A stretch of DNA of 64,000 nt from Candidatus Melainabacteria bacterium (lineage in GTDB: Bacteria; Cyanobacteriota; Vampirovibrionia; Obscuribacterales; Obscuribacteraceae). This document shows, in pieces, positions 35,246 to 45,212 of this stretch. The notes beneath the pieces are model-generated. The model had not been told where the DNA came from. It ran no database searches and worked only from the letters and a program-made list of their open reading frames with translations. Made by a program: the position numbers and the translations under genes. Every line of letters starts with the position of its first letter. The first letter of the stretch is position 1. The DNA lies in NCBI GenBank assembly GCA_003963305.1, contig RXJR01000015.1, positions 124,001 to 188,000 on the forward strand, given 5' to 3'.

Positions 35246-36946
35246 TCACTTTGCAGAATCGCTTTTGTAGACTGGTTGACCTTTGAAATACGTCCGCAGT
35301 ACATGCACACTGTGTATCGTCGATGGATCAATCTCGAACAAATTTTTATCGAGAATCAGGAAATCGGCATCTTTTCCAACTTCGATAGAACCGGTCTCTT
35401 TTTCCTGATGGTTAACGAAAGCACCATCAATGGTGTAGGCGGCAATTATCTGTGGCAAAGAAACACACTCTTCGGGGTTAAAAGACGGCCCAGATGCGTC
35501 AGTCAAAGACCTTCTGGTAACCGCAACCTGGATGGCATCGAGCGGGTTCATCGTAGTCACAGACCAGTCACTGCCGGCTGCGACGACAGCACCAGTCTTA
35601 ATAATCGAATTAATTTGATAGAGACGCCCGGTGCGTTCAGGTCCCAGCAAGGGCTCAGTACACTGAGTTATGTACGCATCACGATAGGCCCAGAATGGTT
35701 GAAAATTCGCCACCACATTCAACTTTCGAAAGCGTGGAATATCAGCTGGCTGTATCAGCTCGAGGTGCGCGACATGATGGCGATTGTCATTTTGACCGTT
35801 CGTAGACCTGGCCAGTTCCAAGGCATCTAGAGCCTGATGTACAGCCGCGTCACCTATAGCATGTGTATGTACCTGAAAGTTGTTCTTATCCAATTCTTGA
35901 ACGATGCTATTAAGTCGCTCAGTGGAGAAATTAAGCAATCCAGAAGTGTCATGTTTGTCGGTATACGGTGAAGAAAGCGCGGCAGTATGCGTTTCAACAA
36001 CACCATCAGCAAATATTTTAGCCGAGGTCGGACGAACAAATGGCGACAAATATTTGTCGCGCAGCACAACAAAATCTTTCACCTGCTCAGGACCACGCTG
36101 CGGGTCAACATGCAGCGCAGCTACCAGCCGCACCGTCAAACGGCGCCAGTTAGCCACTTCAGTGTAAGTTTTCAGAGAGTCTTCATCTGCACATGCATCT
36201 TGCAGCGATGTGATTCCAAAACTATTTGCCATTCTCAAAGCGCGCATCAGCCCCTCTTGCCGCTCTTCCCTCGTGGGTTTTGGAACGAGTCTGCTGACCA
36301 GCTCAGTTGCCGATTCACGCAAGGTTCCTGCCGGTTCACCCCCTGCGGTTCGCTCGATTATTCCCAGAGGCGGATTCGGAGTAGAGCTGGTGATGTGTGC
36401 AAGTTGTAGAGCCTTTGAATTCACCCATGCAGAATGAGCGTCTTGTGAGACAAAATAGGCCGGCCGGTCGGGAATTAAGGCATCTAGATCTTGCCTGGTA
36501 GGACAAGCATCAGGAAACAATGGCAGGCTCCAACCGCTGCCTGTTATCCATGCCGACTGTCGGTGATCTTTGACGTATTTCTTGATAATGTCGAGCACCT
36601 CAGCCCTCGATCCCGCGTCATCAAGCCTGCAGTGAGCAAGTTCTATTCCGCTATCGATAGGGTGAACATGACTGTCATGAAAACCCGGTAGAACCATTTC
36701 GCCATGAAGCGAAATCCGTTCAGTCCCCGGTCCGACAAAATCGCCCACCGCCCGATCGTCTCCGACAAAAATGATCTTGCCGTCTTTGACAGCCATGGAA
36801 TGCGCCCAGCTCCTCGCGCCGTCAACCGTATATATGTCGGCTCCTGTTACGACCAGGTCAGCATTATGAGGACCATCCGCCAGACAGGCAGGGAGACAGC
36901 CGAGAAGGCTGAGCACGAGTGCCATCTTGGCAATGCTTCGGTACAT
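35246..36946 (-). CDS. Exported amidohydrolase (YtcJ-like)
   Basis: 566 residues with GAGG before the ATG. An N-terminal signal with L-P-A-C suggests a lipoprotein. The metal-dependent hydrolase core has H-D-S-H-V-H near residue 90, H-T-H-A-I-G-D and H-x-E-L further on, and G-S-D-W-S-V near 470. The layout is that of the Amidohydro_3 family (D-aminoacylase/YtcJ). Substrate cannot be told from sequence. It is convergent with the glycosyltransferase gene with a 9-base gap. Confidence 0.87.
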   Translation of the reverse strand: MYRSIAKMALVLSLLGCLPACLADGPHNADLVVTGADIYTVDGARSWAHSMAVKDGKIIFVGDDRAVGDFVGPGTERISLHGEMVLPGFHDSHVHPIDSGIELAHCRLDDAGSRAEVLDIIKKYVKDHRQSAWITGSGWSLPLFPDACPTRQDLDALIPDRPAYFVSQDAHSAWVNSKALQLAHITSSTPNPPLGIIERTAGGEPAGTLRESATELVSRLVPKPTREERQEGLMRALRMANSFGITSLQDACADEDSLKTYTEVANWRRLTVRLVAALHVDPQRGPEQVKDFVVLRDKYLSPFVRPTSAKIFADGVVETHTAALSSPYTDKHDTSGLLNFSTERLNSIVQELDKNNFQVHTHAIGDAAVHQALDALELARSTNGQNDNRHHVAHLELIQPADIPRFRKLNVVANFQPFWAYRDAYITQCTEPLLGPERTGRLYQINSIIKTGAVVAAGSDWSVTTMNPLDAIQVAVTRRSLTDASGPSFNPEECVSLPQIIAAYTIDGAFVNHQEKETGSIEVGKDADFLILDKNLFEIDPSTIHSVHVLRTYFKGQPVYKSDSAK

Positions 36947-37033
36947 TTCATACCTCGCGACGAATGAAATCGAGAGTGGACTGAATTATTCTAGAATACA
37001 TGCGAAGATTGTTGCGTTAACAGGTTTGTTGAA

Positions 37034-38221
37034 ATGGCGTTGGAAAGAGACTTTGACGTTGTCATCATCGGCGCAGGCGGTGCGGGAATGATGTGTGCTC
37101 GCACAGCAGCAGGTCGCGGACGCAAAGTGATTCTTCTAGATCACTCCACCAAAATCGGCAGGAAGATTCTCATATCCGGCGGTGGTCGCTGCAACTTTAC
37201 CAACACCGGTGCCACCGCAGACTCTTTTGTTTCGAAAAACCCCCACTTCTGCAAATCCGCACTTTCAAAATTTACGCCTCAAGATTTTATTGCTCTGGTC
37301 AAAAAGCACAAAATAGGATTCCACGAAAAGAAGCTGGGACAGCTATTCTGCGACGATTCAGCCTCGCAAATTGTAGACATGCTCGTCGAGGAATGCGACG
37401 ACGCCGGAGCACGATTTCAAATGGATTGCAAAATATTTGCAATTGAAAAGAAAGACAGATTTATCATTTCCACAAGTGAAGGAGATTTCCGGTGCGAATC
37501 GCTAGTTGTGGCTACGGGCGGACTATCCATTCCACAAATCGGTGCCACTGGATTTGGTTATGACATCGCCAGACAGTTCGGTCTGAAGATTGTAGAAACA
37601 GCGCCGGCCTTAGATGGCTTTAACTTCAGCAAAGCAGACGCAGAGCACTTCAAAGACTTACCTGGCATTTCCTTAGACACAACAGTAACCTGCAATAAAG
37701 CTGCTTTTAGAGAAAACATACTCTTCACCCATACAGGCTTAAGTGGACCAGCGAGCTTGCAGGCATCGCTTTACTGGCACAAAGGAGATGCCATAAAAAT
37801 AGATTTGCTGCCCCAATTCGACGCAGAGAAATGGCTAACCCGCATAAAAAACTCCAACAACAACAAAGTAGAAGTAAAAAACGTTCTCAGTGAGAAGCTG
37901 CCAAAACGATTTGCCGAAAAATTTACTCAGATGATCAATTTGAATCGACCGATTAATCAACTAAACGAGAAGCAAATCAATTCTCTGGCTCAAAATTTAC
38001 ATAGTTGGTCGCTCTTCCCGGCGGGCACTGTGGGTTACAGAAAAGCTGAGGTGACGCGAGGCGGAGTGGACACACAAGAGCTTTCCTCACAATCAATGGA
38101 GTCGAAAAAAGTCCCCGGACTTTACTTTATAGGCGAAGTCGTGGACGTTACTGGTCAACTGGGCGGATATAATTTTCAATGGGCTTGGGCTTCCGGCTAT
38201 GCAGCGGGAATGCATTGTTAG
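37034..38221 (+). CDS. YhiN/HI0933-family flavoprotein
   Basis: 395 residues. The FAD-binding Rossmann motif is V-I-I-G-A-G-G-A-G near residue 10, and I-S-G-G-G-R-C-N-F-T-N is the family signature. The C-terminal G-E-V-V-D-V-T-G-Q-L-G-G-Y-N-F-Q-W-A closes the FAD site. Members are annotated as NAD(P)/FAD-dependent (aminoacetone-oxidase-like) oxidoreductases; physiological role is unclear. A TPR gene follows after 21 bases. Confidence 0.92.
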   Translation: MALERDFDVVIIGAGGAGMMCARTAAGRGRKVILLDHSTKIGRKILISGGGRCNFTNTGATADSFVSKNPHFCKSALSKFTPQDFIALVKKHKIGFHEKKLGQLFCDDSASQIVDMLVEECDDAGARFQMDCKIFAIEKKDRFIISTSEGDFRCESLVVATGGLSIPQIGATGFGYDIARQFGLKIVETAPALDGFNFSKADAEHFKDLPGISLDTTVTCNKAAFRENILFTHTGLSGPASLQASLYWHKGDAIKIDLLPQFDAEKWLTRIKNSNNNKVEVKNVLSEKLPKRFAEKFTQMINLNRPINQLNEKQINSLAQNLHSWSLFPAGTVGYRKAEVTRGGVDTQELSSQSMESKKVPGLYFIGEVVDVTGQLGGYNFQWAWASGYAAGMHC

Positions 38222-38242
38222 CCGGGCAACAGCTGGTATCCG

Positions 38243-39940
38243 ATGGAAACAGATTCGAAATTGAGAAAAGCAATAGCTGCAATATTCTTATGCACTCTTG
38301 CAGGCATTACACCCGAGCCAGCCTTCTGCAGAAAACTGACGACCTACGAACAAGCACTTGGAGATATAGATAATAAGCGCTTTGAGAGTGCTCAGCTGAA
38401 ACTGCTGAATATTCTTGCAAAAAATCCCTCTGACGCAGATGCACACGCTGAACTCTCCAGAACTTATATGGATACCAATCAGATCGATAAAGCGTTCATC
38501 GAAGCAAACAAAGCTATTCAGTATGATCCTCGAATGTTTCGAGCGTACGCGACGAAGGCATACTGCGAATTTCGCCAGAATCATATGAAAGAGGGCTTCA
38601 ATGATTCCGCAACGGTGTTGAAACTGTACACGGTAAATCCGCTGGATTGGACAGCCTGGTACACTCATAAAAATCTCTCCCATGCATACCAAATGACGCA
38701 CCGCGCAAAAGAGTTTGCGGAAGTACAGACTAACGTCTACATTTGTGATCTGCTCACGGCCGCCGATGAAGCTCGCAATGCAGGTCAACTCAACGAATCT
38801 TTGCAAAAAATCGATTCTGCCCTGAAAGTCGATTCCAGAATTCCTGACTTGTGGTTTTTCAGAGGCGTGATTTATCAAAATCAAGGTCAGAACGCTCAAG
38901 CTCTAGCGGATTTCAGTAAAGCAATTGCGCTGACCCCCACTGCTGTGCCCATGCTCTACTATTTTCGAGGCGACACTTACCAGCAGCTCGGAAAGCATCA
39001 ACAAGCAATCGCTGATTTCACTAAAATAATTCAAGCCAAGCCTAAATTAGTGGCGTACCGTTTTGTCTGCGAAACAGGTCGGTTCCGAAGTGAAGGTATG
39101 CGTGAAGATTTAGCTCCGGTGTCGCTTGGCGATATCTATGTGCTGCGCGCACAGTCTTACGCTATTCTGAAAGATAAGGTCCGAGCCCGCAAAGATCTTG
39201 AAACAGCAAGCCAGCTGGACCCCACTGACGATAAGGCTATTGCCAAGAAAGCGGAGCTCCACCTGGAAGCAGGAATGCCTGAACAGGCAATCAAAGATTA
39301 CTCGAAATCGGTCGCCGCGAATCCAAATGATTGGACAAGGTATAAAGAGCGCGCTGATGCTTACATGCAACTTGGCAAAAACAAAGAAGCACTTGATGAT
39401 TACACGCAGGTGATCAAACTCACTCCCAATGAACCTGGTGCATACATGTTGCGGGCAGTCGCTCTTAAATCGATGAAAAAATATGCCCAGGCAATTGCTG
39501 ATTTTTCAAAAGTATTGCAGCTGCGCAACGATGATGATGACGCATACATGGAGCGAGCTGAGTGCTACAGACTGATGCACCGTTACAACGATGCGCTCGC
39601 GGATCTCGACAAAGCAACGAACCTGGCGCACGCCAGCAAGACATTTATCAACGAAGAGCGCTCAAAGATCCGTGCAGAGATGAAAGAATCTAACTATAGC
39701 GACGGTTCACAAACAAGTTTAGAAAGCGGTTCACAAACGAGTCTAGCTGACATTTCAAAAACGAGTTCGACAGACAGTGCACAAACAGTCTCAACAGACA
39801 TCTCACAACCGAAGAAGAACAAAACAGAGCATTCCGGCAAAGAGGAAAACTGGCTGGCGCTGGCACTTGCAGCAGCGCTCGGTGTCATGGTGATTGGTTT
39901 GCTTGCTGCACATCTCATGCGTTCTAAGAACAAGCGCTAG
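38243..39940 (+). CDS. Exported TPR protein with C-terminal membrane anchor
   Basis: 565 residues. A signal or membrane helix at the N-terminus (A-I-A-A-I-F-L-C-T-L-A-G) is followed by at least nine TPRs (A-L-A-D-F-S-K-A-I-A-L-T-P, A-I-K-D-Y-S-K-S-V-A-A-N-P). A Ser/Thr/Gln-rich linker with imperfect repeats (S-Q-T-S-L) precedes a C-terminal membrane helix (about 540-560) and a basic end. This suggests a membrane-tethered extracytoplasmic scaffold. Confidence 0.82.
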   Translation: METDSKLRKAIAAIFLCTLAGITPEPAFCRKLTTYEQALGDIDNKRFESAQLKLLNILAKNPSDADAHAELSRTYMDTNQIDKAFIEANKAIQYDPRMFRAYATKAYCEFRQNHMKEGFNDSATVLKLYTVNPLDWTAWYTHKNLSHAYQMTHRAKEFAEVQTNVYICDLLTAADEARNAGQLNESLQKIDSALKVDSRIPDLWFFRGVIYQNQGQNAQALADFSKAIALTPTAVPMLYYFRGDTYQQLGKHQQAIADFTKIIQAKPKLVAYRFVCETGRFRSEGMREDLAPVSLGDIYVLRAQSYAILKDKVRARKDLETASQLDPTDDKAIAKKAELHLEAGMPEQAIKDYSKSVAANPNDWTRYKERADAYMQLGKNKEALDDYTQVIKLTPNEPGAYMLRAVALKSMKKYAQAIADFSKVLQLRNDDDDAYMERAECYRLMHRYNDALADLDKATNLAHASKTFINEERSKIRAEMKESNYSDGSQTSLESGSQTSLADISKTSSTDSAQTVSTDISQPKKNKTEHSGKEENWLALALAAALGVMVIGLLAAHLMRSKNKR

Positions 39941-39944
39941 CAAT

Positions 39945-41216
39945 TCAGATGTTGAATTTTTTCCTCGCTGCCGCAACTGAAGCATCCGCCTTTGGTGGAT
40001 TTTTCAAATCTTCCAAAATCGCAGGCAGTGCCTTTCGCGCTGCCAGTTCGCCAGACAATTCGGCTTTCTTTGCATAGAAAGTCTTCTTTGTCAGAACTGG
40101 AATCGTCGTCACATCCGGATTGATCACAACATCCGCAAATTGCAGTTGGCGCTCATCAGCGATGGCAAGCACGATGTCGGCCATACGTGATGCGATTCCT
40201 TTATATGATTTGAATTTTCGAGCCGGAATCTGTTGCATCGGCTCATCGACGAGCACTGCGATTACTATGTCCGCCCCGGTGTCACGAGCAGCAGAAGCAG
40301 GAAGATTGGCTCGAACACCGCCATCAATATAGATTTTGTCATCAATAGGAACTGGTTTGATCAACGGCGAAATAGCAGAACTCGCCTGAATAGCGATAGC
40401 TAGCGGACCATCGGAGATTCGATAAGCCTGCCCATCAACCAAATTGGTGGCAACAGCCGAAAAAGGAATCTTTGTGTCTTGCACTTGCATATCAGGTCGA
40501 GGCAATTTCTTAGTCAAGTATTTTCGGAACGATTTCCCGGTAAACAAACCAGCATAAGGATTGCTTCCCTTGAAGGGCCACAGCTTTTGCAAACCGGCCA
40601 AAACCACTTTCGGAGCGAGAGGCATGGGCGTATAAGCTTTCCTCATCGAACCATCCTGAATCATGCGCCGGATGTCATCCAGCGGTACGCCTGCCGCATA
40701 AAAACCGCCTATGATGGCACCCATACTGTTTCCAACGATATAGTCAATAGGGATATTGTTCTCTTTCAAAACCTTCAGCACACCAATATGCGCACCGCCG
40801 CGAGCACCACCCCCACCCAGCGCGAGAGCTACAGTCGGACGGCGTTTCGGTGCCCCGGCAGCTTCGGGCAGAGTGGGCGACTTTCCGGGCTCATGTTCAT
40901 GAATGAGAGTTGCTTCTGAGGCTTTTTCTGCGGTCTCGGCAGGAGTACTCAGTACAGCTCCCGTCGTCATGGGCTTTGTGGCTGGGTCCAACCCATCCGG
41001 AGCAGCCTGGACCTGAGGCGGAAGTCCATTACCGGTCGTCACCTTGCTTTCGAGAGTATCACCAGGCTTTGCATTCTCCTTATTCGGGTCACCCTTCATT
41101 AACTCGCCGGGCGGAATCGGAGCACCTGCATCATCGGCATAGACGGGACAGCCAACCGTCATCATCATTGAAAGGCTCAGGACTGCGCTTAACGATAGGA
41201 AGTTCTTTCTAGTCAT
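39945..41216 (-). CDS. Patatin-like phospholipase (RssA-type)
   Basis: 423 residues with a signal peptide (V-G-C-P-V-Y-A-D). After a Pro/Thr-rich linker, the patatin domain (about 130-350) has the oxyanion loop G-G-G-G-A-R-G, the serine motif G-N-S-M-G and the catalytic Asp in I-D-G-G-V. It should hydrolyse acyl lipids outside the cytoplasm. It is convergent with the TPR gene, with a 4-base gap. Confidence 0.9.
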   Translation of the reverse strand: MTRKNFLSLSAVLSLSMMMTVGCPVYADDAGAPIPPGELMKGDPNKENAKPGDTLESKVTTGNGLPPQVQAAPDGLDPATKPMTTGAVLSTPAETAEKASEATLIHEHEPGKSPTLPEAAGAPKRRPTVALALGGGGARGGAHIGVLKVLKENNIPIDYIVGNSMGAIIGGFYAAGVPLDDIRRMIQDGSMRKAYTPMPLAPKVVLAGLQKLWPFKGSNPYAGLFTGKSFRKYLTKKLPRPDMQVQDTKIPFSAVATNLVDGQAYRISDGPLAIAIQASSAISPLIKPVPIDDKIYIDGGVRANLPASAARDTGADIVIAVLVDEPMQQIPARKFKSYKGIASRMADIVLAIADERQLQFADVVINPDVTTIPVLTKKTFYAKKAELSGELAARKALPAILEDLKNPPKADASVAAARKKFNI

Positions 41217-41298
41217 TTTTCAAGCTCGCTCGGTAGGACCCGGAGGGGTGACGGTGCGAACTCGACAGACGTTCCCTTCAAACCGAAGAACAAATAGA

Positions 41299-41325
41299 AA
41301 ACCTCGCAAGGACATCGCGAGGTTT
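41299..41325 (-). terminator. Probable terminator of the 41356-41598 gene
   Basis: A perfect 9-bp stem (41299-41307 with 41317-41325) and nine-base loop, followed on the minus strand by TTTTCTATTTG. It lies about 30 bases after the stop codon of the small secreted protein gene. Confidence 0.65.
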
Positions 41326-41355
41326 CCTGAATATTCAACAATAGCTGAGCTTGAA

Positions 41356-41598
41356 TTATTTCGTTTCAGTAGTCGTTTTAGTGCTGTTCTCAGTTTCAGT
41401 TTTGTTGCCCGAAGTTTTTGTATCTACTTTGTGACGGGTAACAGTCTTTTTTGTTTTCGGCTTGACGTTGCCTTTCTTTGTCTCAACGGTAGTTTTAACT
41501 GTTTCTTTGCCGGTTTCGTCTGCAGCCAAAACAGATGTGGCACCCACACCAGCGAAACTCACAGCTAACATCATCGCAACTAGATTCTTCATTTTCAC
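41356..41598 (-). CDS. Small secreted Thr/Lys-rich protein
   Basis: 80 residues with GGAGAG before the ATG region. A clear signal peptide (M-L-A-V-S-F-A-G-V-G-A, cleavage at V-L-A-A-D) precedes a mature part almost entirely of Thr, Lys, Glu and Val, in short imperfect repeats (T-V-E-T-K-K, T-T-T-E-T-K). It is likely disordered. Function unknown. Its own terminator suggests an independent transcript. Confidence 0.7.
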   Translation of the reverse strand: MKMKNLVAMMLAVSFAGVGATSVLAADETGKETVKTTVETKKGNVKPKTKKTVTRHKVDTKTSGNKTETENSTKTTTETK

Positions 41599-41798
41599 TC
41601 TCCAAATTTGATACTAAGGTCTGTCTCACATACTACTCACCAAATTCGAAAAAAGGAGAACAATTCGAAATTGCAACACAGCCTGAAACGCTTCGCCTGG
41701 ACCCAGTTTACAGACAGGGCGATCTAATTTAACTCTAAAGCAATACAGACTGTAGACTTCACGAATTCTGCACAGGTCGTAGCCTATAAGTCACAACC

Positions 41799-42818
41799 TC
41801 AAGATTTGATATCTATTCTGTGATGAGTTTCTTCGTTTAAAACCTTGATGTCAACATCAAGAAATTTCTTGATCGTTTCTATATTGGTTTCTGTATGCGG
41901 AGAAATCTCGTCGGCTGTGTAAGAACCTGAGCCAGCCAGCGCAAACGGAATGATAATTTGATCGGCAAGGAATTCTCCAACCGCCGCCGTACTCTCCGTG
42001 TATTTACGAGCATATGAAACAGCATTCTCTGCCACTTTCTCTGCTGGTAAACCACGTGTGCCCACCGCTGTAAATGTCTCGGTTATGTACTCACACTCGA
42101 ACTGTATAGAAAGAGCGTTACCCGGGCTGATTGCATTATCGGAAACGTCCAGCCGCAATTCGCCACCGCCCCAATCAGGCATGTTATTGCGAACATAATC
42201 AAGTTCCTTCTGCCCGATGCGCTGGGAAAGCCGCACAAGCAGCGCCCGAGCACATCGCCTCAGTGTCTTACCACGTCGAAGCAATTCTACAGTCGCCAAC
42301 TTCTCTGCTGGTTTAACGGTTGCAGAAAAACTGCCACCACCAGGAGGATAAAATCCGAGCCGACCCAATTCCAATTTTACAACTGGTCCAAACTGTTCGA
42401 GTGTTGGTACGTATGTCTCCTTAACGTAGTCAAATGGCGGTGCATGCGGGTTATGCGTGCCGCCGCTAAAGGAGAGTTCGCTTTTCTCGGAGCACAACAT
42501 TAGAGGCGGTAGTATCGTTTGAAAAACCAGAGTGGTACTGCCTGCAGTGCCAATATCAAATTCGTACTTACCAGGTTTAACTTTTCCTGGTTCAAATATC
42601 AATGACTGAGATGTCTTGGAGTCACCTTGAACGGTGGCATCACCAACAGTCGCCGCTGCTCGCACAGCAGTCAGATGCTGCTGCTGCAAACCAGGATTAG
42701 TACGATTGGCGCGAATGTTAATCAGCTTGAACGGTTTACCCGTAACAAGAGACAAAGCCAGTGACGTGCGAAGTATCTGCCCGCCGCCTTCGCCAAAAGA
42801 TCCATCAATAGTTAACAT
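41799..42818 (-). CDS. rtcA: RNA 3'-terminal phosphate cyclase
   Basis: 339 residues, the family length. It converts RNA 3'-phosphate to 2',3'-cyclic phosphate with ATP. The N-terminal I-D-G-S-x-G-E-G-G-G-Q-I-L-R-T signature is intact, with R-x-N-R-x-x-P-G-L-Q-x-Q-H next and a late H-T-E-T-N region consistent with the adenylated His. RtcB and RtcR are not beside it, unlike in E. coli. A GGGG-containing ribosome site precedes the ATG. Confidence 0.94.
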   Translation of the reverse strand: MLTIDGSFGEGGGQILRTSLALSLVTGKPFKLINIRANRTNPGLQQQHLTAVRAAATVGDATVQGDSKTSQSLIFEPGKVKPGKYEFDIGTAGSTTLVFQTILPPLMLCSEKSELSFSGGTHNPHAPPFDYVKETYVPTLEQFGPVVKLELGRLGFYPPGGGSFSATVKPAEKLATVELLRRGKTLRRCARALLVRLSQRIGQKELDYVRNNMPDWGGGELRLDVSDNAISPGNALSIQFECEYITETFTAVGTRGLPAEKVAENAVSYARKYTESTAAVGEFLADQIIIPFALAGSGSYTADEISPHTETNIETIKKFLDVDIKVLNEETHHRIDIKS

Positions 42819-42843
42819 TCATCCCCACCCAAAGTCTCCGCGC

Positions 42844-43755
42844 CTAGTTGCCCTCATCGAAATTGATGTGATGTGGAATCGTAGGGTCGAGACTCTGCGC
42901 TTTCTCCACATCAGCTTGTGACAACTCAAGCTTATTTTGTTCATGATACAACCGGGCGCGAGCCAAATAAAATCTTGATTTCGTCGAGTCGAGCTTTATC
43001 GCCTCGTTGAAATCAGCCAGTGCCTTGTCAGCCTCGCCCAGGCGCTTATAGGTCTTACCCCGGCGAAAAATCTCTGCGGCATCGGTCGGGTTGTCTTTTA
43101 TATACTCATTTTGTTTGTTCAGCAATTCCTGCAAATCTTCTTTCGAACTATGAGTAGTTTGAGTCGACGCGGATGAGTCAGCGGTCTTAGGCTCGTTCAA
43201 CTCGGGATGCTCGACGAGATACTTTGCTACCGCTTTCTCGTAAGCCGTAACGGCGCCCTGGTTTTTCGGATTGACGGTCTGAGTTTTCGCCTTTCCCTGA
43301 TCCTTGAGGAACTGCTTAACAAGTTGCGGATTAAGCTTAAATGCCTGCAGGTAGTTCTCTACCGCCTTATCGTCATTGCCTTGCTTAGCCTCGATAGTGC
43401 CGATCCAAAGAACAGGCTGGCAGTCGTAGGGGGCAGCTTGCATCACTCTTTCAAAGTCGGAACGAGCCTCGGCAAATTTGTTCTGATAGTAGTAGCATTG
43501 CCCGCGCTCGAACAGGGCATCCGTATTGTTCATATTCAGCCCCAGCGCTTCAGTGAAGGATGAAATCGCGCCATCGAAGTCTCTGTGTGACTTCTCGAGT
43601 TTCCCCCTCTCCATGAGCGGCATCGGCGCCTCGGCTCGTCTGGGGCCCGTCTCAGTCAGAGTAATCGGCTGCTGAGCCCCGGCTGTTGGCTGCAGCGAAA
43701 CGAAACAAACGAGCGCAGTCGGTAGAGAAACCTTCAACAAAACTGAAATTGTCAT
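42844..43755 (-). CDS. Secreted TPR protein
   Basis: 303 residues with GAGG eight bases before the ATG. A signal peptide (cleavage at T-A-G-A-Q) is followed by TPRs at about 50-150 (A-I-S-S-F-T-E-A-L-G-L-N, A-R-S-D-F-E-R-V-M) and again at 230-295 (A-L-A-D-F-N-E-A-I-K-L-D), separated by a polar linker. It lies upstream of rtcA on the same strand, with a 25-base gap; a shared transcript is possible. Confidence 0.82.
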   Translation of the reverse strand: MTISVLLKVSLPTALVCFVSLQPTAGAQQPITLTETGPRRAEAPMPLMERGKLEKSHRDFDGAISSFTEALGLNMNNTDALFERGQCYYYQNKFAEARSDFERVMQAAPYDCQPVLWIGTIEAKQGNDDKAVENYLQAFKLNPQLVKQFLKDQGKAKTQTVNPKNQGAVTAYEKAVAKYLVEHPELNEPKTADSSASTQTTHSSKEDLQELLNKQNEYIKDNPTDAAEIFRRGKTYKRLGEADKALADFNEAIKLDSTKSRFYLARARLYHEQNKLELSQADVEKAQSLDPTIPHHINFDEGN

Positions 43756-43916
43756 GAATTATCCTCGCCTTGCCCAAACCGCCTGCCCATTCAGCCCTAA
43801 CATTGATTTAGTTAAGTAAATGTTCGAACTGCAGACCAAACGCCATTCTACGTTGTGGCGATATGATAGAGCTTCGGTTTTAGCCGGTAACGTCCACAGA
43901 TACGGGGTTTAACAAA

Positions 43917-45104
43917 ATGGAAGTATCCCACAGATTGAAAGCGATTCCTCCCTACGTTTTCGCGGAGATCGACAAGAAACGACAAGCTGTCGTTGCTCGA
44001 GGCGTAGACGTAATCAATCTCGGTATCGGCGACCCCGATCAACCAACACCGCGCCACATCGTCGATGCGATGCATGAAGCGCTGGAAAAACCGATCAATC
44101 ACCACTATCCGCCGTTCGGTGGCATGAAGGAATACAAAGAAGCAGCTGCTGAATGGATCAAGAAGCGCTTTGGAGTAACTGTCGACCCAGCCACAGAGGT
44201 CACCTCGCTGATCGGCTCGAAGGAAGGTCTCCACAACACCATCATGGCGTTCATCGACAGCGGCGACGTCGGGCTCATCCCTGATCCGGGATATCCGGTC
44301 TACCAGACATCAATCTTGCTGGCCGGCGGAACTCCGTATTTCATGCCGCTTAAACCAGAAAACAAGTTTCTGCCAGACCTGGACGCCATTCCAGAGGAAG
44401 TCTGCAAAAAAGCCAAGTTGATTCTGTTCAACTATCCAAACAATCCGACTGCCGGAGTCGCTGATATGGCGTTCTTCGAGAAGGCTGTTGCTTTCGCCAA
44501 GAAGCATGACATTTTGCTCTGTCACGACCTCTCGTACTCCGAAATGACATTCGACGGCTACAAAGCTCCATCGATTCTCCAGGTGCCAGGCGCCAAAGAC
44601 ATCGCTATCGAGCTGCACACGCTCTCCAAAACATACAACATGACGGGATGGAGAATTGGTTTTGCCATCGGCAATGCGCAGGCAATCAAGGCTCTAGCCA
44701 GCTTGAAATCAAACGTCGACACCGATGTCTTCAAAGCGATTCAAGTTGCTGCAGTAGCCGCTTTCACCGGACCAACAGACTTCATCGACCACTGCAACAA
44801 ACTGTATGTGGAGCGCCGCGACCTCGCCATCAAGTGCCTGGGCGAATTGGGTTGGAATATCCCACCGCAAAAGGCGACATTCTACATGTGGCTGCCCACA
44901 CCCAAAGGCGTCAGCTCTGCCGACTTCTGCACGCAAATGCTGGAAGTAGCAGGCATCGTCGTGCCGCCTGGCACAGCCTACGGCCCCAACGGCGAAGGAT
45001 TCTTCCGCATGTCGTTGTGCACAGACGTAGTGCGCTTGCAGGAAGCGTTCGATCGCATGAAGAAGCACTCGATCACTTTCGACATGGGCAAAGCACCTGT
45101 CTAA
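43917..45104 (+). CDS. dapL: LL-diaminopimelate aminotransferase
   Basis: 395 residues. This PLP enzyme converts tetrahydrodipicolinate to LL-diaminopimelate with glutamate in one step, feeding lysine and peptidoglycan. The PLP lysine is K238 in L-S-K-T-Y-N-M-T-G-W-R-I-G. The N-terminal I-N-L-G-I-G-D-P-D-x-P-T and F-N-Y-P-N-N-P-T are typical of the DapL group and close aminotransferases. The DapL pathway is used by Cyanobacteria, Chlamydiae and some others. Other class-I aminotransferase activities cannot be fully excluded. A terminator follows. Confidence 0.87.
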   Translation: MEVSHRLKAIPPYVFAEIDKKRQAVVARGVDVINLGIGDPDQPTPRHIVDAMHEALEKPINHHYPPFGGMKEYKEAAAEWIKKRFGVTVDPATEVTSLIGSKEGLHNTIMAFIDSGDVGLIPDPGYPVYQTSILLAGGTPYFMPLKPENKFLPDLDAIPEEVCKKAKLILFNYPNNPTAGVADMAFFEKAVAFAKKHDILLCHDLSYSEMTFDGYKAPSILQVPGAKDIAIELHTLSKTYNMTGWRIGFAIGNAQAIKALASLKSNVDTDVFKAIQVAAVAAFTGPTDFIDHCNKLYVERRDLAIKCLGELGWNIPPQKATFYMWLPTPKGVSSADFCTQMLEVAGIVVPPGTAYGPNGEGFFRMSLCTDVVRLQEAFDRMKKHSITFDMGKAPV

Positions 45105-45125
45105 GTAGCGATAATATTCGAAAAG

Positions 45126-45154
45126 AAGTCCCTCCTCGCCGGGGGACTTTTTTT
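45126..45154 (+). terminator. Rho-independent terminator after dapL
   Basis: A 7-bp stem (45126-45132 with 45143-45149) followed by a run of seven Ts. It separates dapL from the next operon. Confidence 0.85.
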
Positions 45155-45157
45155 GTG

Positions 45158-45193
45158 TTCAAATGCCGGGGAGTCCGTCATATAATACGGACT
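45158..45193 (+). promoter_or_regulatory. Promoter with operator-like dyad over the -10 box
   Basis: TTCAAA (45158-45163) and a perfect TATAAT (45181-45186) are 17 bases apart. A perfect 7-bp inverted repeat (45172-45178 with 45187-45193) brackets the -10 box. The start codon is the GTG at 45213. The dyad is well placed for a repressor of the MFS/hydrolase/methyltransferase operon. Confidence 0.55.
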
Positions 45194-45212
45194 TCCGCTC
45201 CTGCAGGTACTC

